Source: an uncultured Actinomycetes bacterium (GTDB taxonomy: Bacteria > Actinomycetota > Actinomycetes > Nanopelagicales > Nanopelagicaceae). From it: a DNA stretch of 43,458 bases. The notes under the pieces were generated by a model. The model worked only from the letters and a program-made list of their open reading frames with translations, was not told the origin of the DNA and did not search any database. A program made the position numbers and the translations under genes. The stretch lies in contig CAIUXE010000027.1 in the NCBI GenBank assembly GCA_903902965.1, forward strand, positions 1 to 43,458, written 5' to 3'. Shown in pieces: positions 37,941 through 43,458 of the stretch. The first letter of the stretch is position 1, and the number at the start of each line of letters is the position of its first letter.

Positions 37941-38395
37941 CTCTTTATCCGGAAAATGGCATCCACTTCAACAGGGCTGTTCAGTGGCAAGGATTTCACG
38001 CCAATAGCGGTACGGGTATGAGATCCGCGCTCAGGGCCAAAAACATTCAAGATAACTTGGCTTGCGCCATGAGCTACAAGGTGTTGCTCTGAAAAATTAT
38101 CGGCGCTGGCCACGTAAATACCTAGACGTACTACGTACTCAATTTTATCTAGTGATCCAAGTTCTTTTTGAACCGATTCCAATACATTTACCGCGCATTG
38201 CCAAGCGCATTCTTGGGCTAGCTTCATATCTACTTCACGCCCAACAAGTCCAGTGGCGAGCATCGCGTCACCTCGTTTTGATACTTGACCGGAAGCATAA
38301 AAATTCTTCCCCATATATCTAATTGGAGCCAAAGTTATAGCGAATGGCGCATCAGGTGCCTGGCTCAAATTCTTCAACTTATCATCTGGGTTCAT
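37937..38395 (-). CDS. RidA/YjgF/YER057c/UK114 family protein
   Basis: 152 residues. RidA proteins hydrolyse reactive enamine/imine intermediates formed by PLP-dependent dehydratases and amino-acid oxidases; some catabolic members act on specific intermediates. Family features are the FYASGQVSKRGDAMLATGLVG opening and the C-terminal SLPLNSPVEVDAIF. The usual conserved arginine may be that in RTAIGV (about residue 132). A clear AGGAGAA precedes the ATG. RidA next to D-aminoacylase is a recurrent catabolic pairing, suggesting that released D-amino acids are deaminated. Confidence 0.88.
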   Translation of the reverse strand: MNPDDKLKNLSQAPDAPFAITLAPIRYMGKNFYASGQVSKRGDAMLATGLVGREVDMKLAQECAWQCAVNVLESVQKELGSLDKIEYVVRLGIYVASADNFSEQHLVAHGASQVILNVFGPERGSHTRTAIGVKSLPLNSPVEVDAIFRIKS

Positions 38396-38439
38396 TTCAA
38401 TTCTCCTGTCAAAAATAAATTTGCCTTGCGAGGAGTATG

Positions 38440-38472
38440 CCTGAAAATTTACGTCGATTCCAGAGTTTCAGG
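38440..38472. promoter_or_regulatory. Inverted repeat CCTGAAA/TTTCAGG in divergent promoter region
   Basis: Perfect 7-base arms at 38440-38446 and 38466-38472, 26 bases centre to centre, upstream of ridA and 94 bases before the M20 gene. CCTGAAA occurs again upstream of the enolase-family gene (41364-41370). A candidate operator for the cluster; the binding factor is not known. Confidence 0.4.
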
Positions 38473-38490
38473 CGGTGATTAAGGATATTT

Positions 38491-38523
38491 TTATTAGTAT
38501 TTTAGTTAGTATTAATTAGATAT
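38491..38523. repeat. AT-rich tandem units in the ridA/M20 divergent region
   Basis: Three imperfect units of about 11 bases, containing TTAGTAT, TTAGTAT and TTAGATAT, one helical turn apart, followed by a partial TTTAGAG. They lie 30-75 bases upstream of the M20 start codon, a position suited to activator binding or a bent AT-rich element. Confidence 0.5.
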
Positions 38524-38553
38524 TTTAGAGTTTTAAATCTAGACAGAAAGATT

Positions 38554-38559
38554 TATGCT
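38554..38559 (+). promoter_or_regulatory. Probable -10 element of leaderless M20 gene
   Basis: TATGCT (TAnnnT type) ends six bases before the ATG at 38566, with no Shine-Dalgarno sequence between. The -35 position at 17 bases (38531-38536) reads TTTTAA, a poor match, which would fit an activator-dependent promoter. Confidence 0.55.
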
Positions 38560-38565
38560 CTTGAA

Positions 38566-39720
38566 ATGGCAAATCCGATGCAAGTTAATCGCAAAAGTTT
38601 ATTAAGCCTGGCGAAAGATGTAATAAGTTACCAAACAGATCGAGATAACGAAGGTGCTCTCGCTCAGTATCTGGCAGATCGTCTTAGAAGTAATGGATTA
38701 CAGGTTCATGACGAAGATGTTGTCGCCGGTAGGCCAAATGTTATTGTCCGGGTCCCTGGCAGAGATTCTTCTCAACTTCCATTGGTAATAAATGCACATA
38801 TGGATGGTGCTTATCACTTAGGTGGCTGGTCACGAGATCCACTCGAAGGTTGGATTGAAGGAGATAAGTTATTTGGCGCTGCCGCTTCGGACATGAAAGG
38901 CGGTTTAGCTTCGATGGTTGCTGCTATCGAAAGTGCAGCTAAAGATAAATCATTACCAAGAGACATTATTTTGCACGCCGTTATGCACCACGACACTGTT
39001 GGATTGGGTGCTAAATATGTTTTAGCATCCGAAGGGCCATTTGAAGGTTTTGGAATTTGTGGAGAACCGACAAATATGGGGGTCGTTTATACGCACGGAG
39101 GGGCCGTAAAATTCAAGATAACCGTAACAGGCAAAGCATCACATATCTCCAGAATTGAAGATGGCGTTGATGCACTTAGTGCCGCCGTGGCAATTTATTC
39201 AAAAATTCCACAAATCAAATTGACACACAAAAATCATGAAGTACTTACTGATCTCCCTAGAGTATTAGTTGGAGTTTTGAATGGCGGAATTGCTGCAGGA
39301 TGTATTGCTCCCGAAGCGTCCATGTTGGGTGACGTGCGAACTCTTCCTGATATGACTCGTGAAACTGTTTACGATGATCTTAAAAAATTAGTAGACGAAT
39401 TTGCTGTCGATGGTTGCACTTATAAGATTAAATTAACAGCAGTACAAAAATCTTTCGTCGGGAAAAAAGAGAGTACATTAATGACAGCACTCAGTAATTC
39501 TTACAAAAAAGTCAGGGGAAGTGAAATAGAAGTAATCACAAAAATGCCTACACAGGCATTTGTTACAGACACCGCTGATATGTCAGCGATAGGACTTGAA
39601 GCATTGGTATTTGGACCAGGTGATTGGAAGTATTTGCCTGATGAGTTTATTTCTATAAAAGATATGGGTGATGCTGCCCAGATTTATTTAAATACTGCAT
39701 ACGAATTGCCGTTGAGATAA
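38566..39720 (+). CDS. M20-family hydrolase lacking second zinc-site ligands
   Basis: 384 residues, M20 (ArgE/DapE/carboxypeptidase G2) fold. First zinc-site ligands are intact: His78 (NAHMDG), Asp109 (ASDMKGG) and Glu167 (CGEPT). The normally invariant DEExG is HDTVG (142-146), so the general-base Glu is Asp143 and the second-zinc Glu is Thr144. The C-terminal AHxPDE histidine is Tyr356 (KYLPDE). A dimerisation domain is present (about 180-290). The enzyme may bind a single zinc or act on an unusual amide. It runs two bases into the dimethylformamidase-like gene and shares a divergent control region with ridA. Confidence 0.85.
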   Translation: MANPMQVNRKSLLSLAKDVISYQTDRDNEGALAQYLADRLRSNGLQVHDEDVVAGRPNVIVRVPGRDSSQLPLVINAHMDGAYHLGGWSRDPLEGWIEGDKLFGAAASDMKGGLASMVAAIESAAKDKSLPRDIILHAVMHHDTVGLGAKYVLASEGPFEGFGICGEPTNMGVVYTHGGAVKFKITVTGKASHISRIEDGVDALSAAVAIYSKIPQIKLTHKNHEVLTDLPRVLVGVLNGGIAAGCIAPEASMLGDVRTLPDMTRETVYDDLKKLVDEFAVDGCTYKIKLTAVQKSFVGKKESTLMTALSNSYKKVRGSEIEVITKMPTQAFVTDTADMSAIGLEALVFGPGDWKYLPDEFISIKDMGDAAQIYLNTAYELPLR

Positions 39721-39722
39721 AA

Positions 39723-41351
39723 ATGGTTATTGGATTTGTAAGTGATGAGATGTTCATCGCAATTGCAGATGCACAATTAGAGTTTAAGAAAATAACAGAT
39801 GGAACTCGAATTGAAGCGCGATCAAGTGCTTCAGGTGCAGTTAATCTTGATTTAGCGCCGGGTGAATATGAGGTAGCTCTTGCTCATCCAAATTTCGGGT
39901 CAAAAATTTCAAAAGTTAATATTTCTAGAAATATGGAGCCACATCAATTTCGATTAATGTCTAAGTCTTTAGTTGGTTACATCTGGCCTAAGTGGAGTCG
40001 GAGTGGCGACGTCGGTGAAATTCGATTTTCCGCTCATGAGCCAGTGGAAATTTCGCTATGGCGTTATGGATGGGAAAAAGAGTTCATTCGCGATATCGGC
40101 AGGTTCGCAGCTTCTGCCCCCTCTGGAGACTCCCAAACATTGCCCGATGGTGACATATCCAAAATTGGTGTGAAGTGGAACCACGAACGTTTTGATTATG
40201 CGCCTGATCTCGAGGCGTTAAGTGTTACTGCTCCAGAAAAAAGTGGTCTTTATTACTTTCACATGAAATCTTCCAGTGGCGAGACTTTTTCATTCCCTTG
40301 GATTGTTGCACCTGGGAAAAAGGTAAAAGAAAAAGAGATTGCAATTCTGACTTCCAATATTTGCTGGAATGCATATAACGATTGGGGTGGACGAAGTAAT
40401 TATGTTGCAGCAAATAAGCTGCCCGATGCGCCAACAGTTTCTCCAACCCAATCATCACCTTGGTTCAGACCAACAGGGGCGATTTGGTGGGTGGGAAATT
40501 CATTTGAGCCTTTATCTTTTGATCGGCCCGAACCAGTTAACAGCGAAGAACTTGAAAGCAAAATCACAGACCCAATTAAACGAATTGGTTCAGAGCATGT
40601 AGCTGCTGGAGAATGGCGATTGCTAGGTTGGATGGAAAAAGAAAAATACGAATATGACCTTTATTCCGAGAACCAATTTGATATTGGCGAATTAGATTTA
40701 GAAAAATACAAAGTTTTAATCCTGAGTACTCACCCTGAGTACTGGACGATAAACATGTATGAAAAATTAAAGGATTGGGTACAAAACAAGGGAGGAAAAC
40801 TACTTTACCTTGGCGGTAATGGCATCAACTGTAGTGTTGATCTAAATGATGATGAAATGACTGTTCACAATATGGACCTGTCAGATTGGTTGCCGCACAG
40901 GGCTTACAGCGGTGAAGGTGCATTAATTCCAAGCAGATTCGGTATTCGCCATGAAGTAGAGAGCTCTTTGTTAGGAGTTGTAATGAGCTTTGCCGGGATG
41001 GGCACTGGCGCACCATATGAAGTGATAGATGTTGATCATCCGATATTTACAAACACCAAATTAAAAAATGGAGATAAGTTTGGATTTAAATCTCTAGTCT
41101 CGCGTTGCCCAGGTGGTGCTTCCGGTCATGAAACCGATAAACGCGATTCAAATACTCCAGCTAGCACCAGATTGCATGCACGGGGATTAAATGGAGAGGG
41201 AGCCGGTGCCGAATTGGTAACTCTTGAAACTAACAGTGGCGGAGTAGTAATTAGCGTCGGATCTATCAATTGGACTGCATCTCTTCCTGTAGATGACCAA
41301 GTCGCATTAATCACCCGTAATGCACTGGAATTTGTATTAGGAAGACTTTAA
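39723..41351 (+). CDS. N,N-dimethylformamidase beta-subunit-like protein
   Basis: 542 residues, no signal peptide. The region from about 200 to the end matches the large-subunit domain of N,N-dimethylformamidase and relatives: LTSNICWNAYNDWGGRSNY, SENQFDIGELDLEKYKVLILSTHPEYW, and LLYLGGNGIN, a glutamine-amidotransferase-like fold. An N-terminal small beta domain (about 1-75, ending SGAVNLDLAPGEYEVALAHP) resembles carboxypeptidase-regulatory/Ig-type folds. No separate small (alpha) subunit gene is adjacent, so true dimethylformamide hydrolysis is doubtful; another amide is more likely. Two bases after the M20 gene, so almost certainly co-translated with it. Function is inferred only at family level. 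Confidence 0.75.
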   Translation: MVIGFVSDEMFIAIADAQLEFKKITDGTRIEARSSASGAVNLDLAPGEYEVALAHPNFGSKISKVNISRNMEPHQFRLMSKSLVGYIWPKWSRSGDVGEIRFSAHEPVEISLWRYGWEKEFIRDIGRFAASAPSGDSQTLPDGDISKIGVKWNHERFDYAPDLEALSVTAPEKSGLYYFHMKSSSGETFSFPWIVAPGKKVKEKEIAILTSNICWNAYNDWGGRSNYVAANKLPDAPTVSPTQSSPWFRPTGAIWWVGNSFEPLSFDRPEPVNSEELESKITDPIKRIGSEHVAAGEWRLLGWMEKEKYEYDLYSENQFDIGELDLEKYKVLILSTHPEYWTINMYEKLKDWVQNKGGKLLYLGGNGINCSVDLNDDEMTVHNMDLSDWLPHRAYSGEGALIPSRFGIRHEVESSLLGVVMSFAGMGTGAPYEVIDVDHPIFTNTKLKNGDKFGFKSLVSRCPGGASGHETDKRDSNTPASTRLHARGLNGEGAGAELVTLETNSGGVVISVGSINWTASLPVDDQVALITRNALEFVLGRL

Positions 41352-41444
41352 GAGGTTGCAAAGCCTGAAATTTCGCATTTTAATTGAAAGTTTTATTGTT
41401 AAAAGTAGTAGCAAGTTTATTGGCCTTCATGTAAGACTGAGCCC

Positions 41445-42566
41445 ATGACATCATCCGCTGTTAAAGCCACCATTAAATCTATTCAAACTCTAAACGTTGA
41501 TCCAATTGTGCACCCATCTCTTGTTGTACAGGGATCGAGTGGAACACATGATCATTCTAATTTTCTAATTGTAAAAATCATCCTGTCCTCAGGCATCGAA
41601 GGAATTGGAGAAGTCAGCGGAACTCTTGGCTGGAGTGGAGAAGACAGCGGAACAGCCGAGCATGCAATCAGAACAGTGCTTATGCCAATTTTAATTGGCC
41701 AATCAATTTCACCAGTAGAGAACTTGCTTTCAAAAGTAGAGATTGCATTGGCGGCTAGCCCATTTACAAAAGCCGGTGTGGCAACCGCACTTTGGGATGC
41801 TTATGCCCGATCACTAGATATAACAATGGCAGATGCACTTGGCGGAGCAATTCGAACTGAGGTGCCAATTAAATTCTCATTAAGCGGTGACAAAGCAAGA
41901 ATTAAGCATGTGTATGAAGCTGCGACCAAAATGGGTTTCGGAGCATTTAAATTAAAAATTGGTAAAGATCCAGTCGATGACGGTGACCGTTTTGCATATG
42001 CCAGGCAACTTGTGGGCAAAGATACTTTCCTTGGAACCGATGCAAATACCGGCTACCGCAGATCTGAAGCGCGACTTGCTGTCTCGCTAATGAGAGAACA
42101 CAACCCAGCTTTTCTAGAGCAACCAGTAGCTGCTGGGGATTTGCAAGGAATGCACGAATTAAAAGAGTTGGGAATTCCAGTTGTTGCAGATGAGAGTGTT
42201 TTCACGCTAGATAACTTAGTTGCGGTACTTCGCGCAGAGGCAGCGGATGTTATAAGTATTTATGTAGGCAAGAGCGGCGGCCCTTCTCGAGCTGTGGAAA
42301 TGGGAAGAATTGCAGATGCATTTGGGTTGGATTCGGTAATCGGATCAAATGGTGAATGTGGTGTCGGAGCAGCAGCCCAACTTCAAGTTGCTTGCGCAAT
42401 GCCCGGATTATCTATGCGTTTTCCGTCTGACATCATCGGTGAGTATTACTACACCGCAGGAATTATTGAGACTCCGCTAAATAGTGACGGACGTGTCGTT
42501 CACTTGCCGGACGCTCCCGGACTTGGGGTCGTATTGAAGCCTGAACTAAACGCAAAATTCAAGTAA
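41445..42566 (+). CDS. Enolase-superfamily enzyme, muconate-cycloisomerase-like
   Basis: 373 residues, muconate lactonizing enzyme (MLE) subgroup. The acid/base Lys pair is KLKIG (second Lys of K-x-K) and the Lys in YVGKSGG; metal ligands are Asp in TDANTGY, Glu in LEQPV and Asp in VADESVF. This subgroup includes muconate cycloisomerases, dipeptide epimerases and N-acylamino-acid racemases. Next to D-aminoacylase and an M20 hydrolase, an epimerase/racemase role is attractive but unproven. No Shine-Dalgarno sequence; TAAGAC lies seven bases before the ATG. The 93-base gap upstream contains CCTGAAA, also found in the ridA/M20 region. Confidence 0.85.
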   Translation: MTSSAVKATIKSIQTLNVDPIVHPSLVVQGSSGTHDHSNFLIVKIILSSGIEGIGEVSGTLGWSGEDSGTAEHAIRTVLMPILIGQSISPVENLLSKVEIALAASPFTKAGVATALWDAYARSLDITMADALGGAIRTEVPIKFSLSGDKARIKHVYEAATKMGFGAFKLKIGKDPVDDGDRFAYARQLVGKDTFLGTDANTGYRRSEARLAVSLMREHNPAFLEQPVAAGDLQGMHELKELGIPVVADESVFTLDNLVAVLRAEAADVISIYVGKSGGPSRAVEMGRIADAFGLDSVIGSNGECGVGAAAQLQVACAMPGLSMRFPSDIIGEYYYTAGIIETPLNSDGRVVHLPDAPGLGVVLKPELNAKFK

Positions 42567-42627
42567 AAAGGTACTTGTTCATTTAGGTAACAAATTGTTT
42601 TAATACTATGAATACCAAGTACCTTTT
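42566..42627. promoter_or_regulatory. Long inverted repeat after the enolase-family gene
   Basis: Perfect 12-base arms AAAAGGTACTTG (42566-42577) and CAAGTACCTTTT (42616-42627) with a 38-base AT-rich centre. The centre contains promoter-like TTGTTC and TTTAAT at 18-base spacing and the small dyad AACAA-A-TTGTT. It may be a terminator for the enolase gene (arm followed by a short T run) or an operator bracketing a promoter for the ABC gene. The remaining 150 bases to the ABC gene hold TTGATCAA (42652-42659) and no clear gene. Confidence 0.5.
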
Positions 42628-42781
42628 CACAACAGCACAAATATTAATACTTTGATCAATTATTTGGTCATTTTAGTGCTACCCCTAATCCAAATATTCG
42701 CATACCTTTCAGCAAACTTCATCAACAGGTAGCGCGGGTCGTCTTCGCTTCCTAAGTGAGCAATCCTCAAAGGGGGAATGT

Positions 42782-43458
42782 ATGCAAAGAGTTATCCGGA
42801 AAGGTTTAGCAGTCGGCCTAGCAGCGGCGTTAGCCTTAACCCTTTCTTCAATTTCGCCAGCTGGTGCAGCAACGAAGAAACCTGTTGCCAAACCTGCTGC
42901 AAAGAAACCTGCAGCTAAGCCTGCGGCAAAACCAGCAGCACCTGCAACCCCAACCGTGCTTCGTATGACGCGCATGGGTGACTGGTCAAATGCTTTCGGA
43001 CCAAGTCGAAATAGCTCTGGTACCGATCATCTTGTCAACTTTTTACTATTTAATAACTTAGTTAAAATCGCAAAAGATGAAAAAACTATTTTGCCTGATT
43101 TAGCAACTAAGTGGACAATCTCGAAAGATGCGAAGAAATTCACATTCGAACTTCGTAAAGGCGTCAAATTCAGCGATGGCTCAACATTTGATTCTGAAGA
43201 TGTTGCCGAAACAGTTGGTTTCAACTGTCGCATGAACGTTAAAAACTACATTGGTTACGCACCTGCATTGTGGGAAGCGGTAGATGGTTGTGCTGACTTA
43301 AACACTAAGCTCACCGGAGTGCCATCAGGCGTTAAAGTAATTGATGCTTACAATATTGAGATCAATCTTACAAAAGGAAATGCAGTTTGGTTAAGAGGAA
43401 TGACTGATGCTGTGTATTCAATCATTCCAAAAGAAGTTCACTCAGGACTAACATTCAA
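42782..43458 (+). CDS. ABC transporter substrate-binding protein, family 5 (partial)
   Basis: The first 225 residues; the gene runs off the window. A signal peptide is clear (about 1-29, LAVGLAAALALTLSSISPAGA), without a lipobox cysteine, followed by an Ala/Lys/Pro linker (about 31-56, repeats of KKPAAKP). The start of a peptide/nickel-type binding domain follows: LATKWTISKDAKKFTFELRKGVKFSDGSTFDSEDVAETV is the family-5 signature. GGGGG ends five bases before the ATG. Its place after the deacylase cluster suggests that it captures the substrate, probably a peptide-like molecule; permease and ATPase genes would be expected downstream. Confidence 0.92.
   Translation, partial: MQRVIRKGLAVGLAAALALTLSSISPAGAATKKPVAKPAAKKPAAKPAAKPAAPATPTVLRMTRMGDWSNAFGPSRNSSGTDHLVNFLLFNNLVKIAKDEKTILPDLATKWTISKDAKKFTFELRKGVKFSDGSTFDSEDVAETVGFNCRMNVKNYIGYAPALWEAVDGCADLNTKLTGVPSGVKVIDAYNIEINLTKGNAVWLRGMTDAVYSIIPKEVHSGLTF

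Overview
The window looks like chromosome of a small, streamlined, low-GC actinobacterium. The best guess is the freshwater acI group (Nanopelagicales: Planktophila/Nanopelagicus type), inferred from gene content and A/T-leaning codon use, not from a marker gene. Actinobacterial hallmarks are the rho-rpmE-prfA-prmC-tsaC-glyA-wecA-atp gene order, MurA with Asp in place of the catalytic Cys, a single-chain AceE next to DUF3052, AhpE-type peroxiredoxin and tRNA-Val, an RNase HI/phosphatase fusion and a DUF4032 protein. Genes are packed tightly: many overlap by 1-4 bases, and no stretch over 300 bases lacks a gene. No insertion sequence, prophage or CRISPR array was seen.

Bases 1-6426: 3' end of rho and its terminator, rpmE and its terminator, then prfA, prmC, a TsaC-like gene with an eroded active site, glyA, wecA and two small membrane genes of the ATP synthase assembly type. 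Bases 6545-13381: complete F1Fo ATP synthase operon atpBEFHAGDC, ending in an unusually short epsilon subunit. Bases 13418-23947: murA, cobalamin adenosyltransferase, a lysine-rich exported protein, an ABC-2 exporter, a small zinc-ribbon protein carrying a G-quadruplex motif, an aldehyde dehydrogenase, an alpha/beta hydrolase, an AI-2E-family permease, a kinase-like DUF4032 protein, methylmalonyl-CoA epimerase and a MeaB GTPase. The adenosyltransferase, epimerase and MeaB point to an adenosylcobalamin-dependent methylmalonyl-CoA mutase encoded elsewhere.

Bases 23952-30058: a CnoX/YbbN-like protein, an MFS transporter, aceE, DUF3052, peroxiredoxin and tRNA-Val(TAC). Bases 30113-35421: a chain of five overlapping genes in which three housekeeping-type genes (Nif3-like, zinc-ribbon coiled-coil, RNase H/phosphatase) run into 3-hydroxybutyrate dehydrogenase and acetoacetyl-CoA synthetase, a two-step ketone-body route.

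Bases 35479-43458: the most accessory-looking part. A LuxR-type regulator is followed by an N-acyl-D-amino-acid deacylase and RidA (minus strand), a variant M20 hydrolase that has lost both ligands of one zinc site, an N,N-dimethylformamidase beta-subunit-like protein, a muconate-cycloisomerase-like enolase-superfamily enzyme, and the start of an oligopeptide-type ABC substrate-binding protein. Together they suggest uptake and hydrolysis of N-acylated or D-configured amino-acid or other amide compounds. The substrate is unknown, and this is the best candidate for an undescribed pathway.

Many first-in-unit genes have no Shine-Dalgarno sequence but a -10-like hexamer 6-7 bases before the start codon, indicating leaderless transcription. 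Genes inside operons mostly have a clear Shine-Dalgarno sequence or overlap the previous gene.
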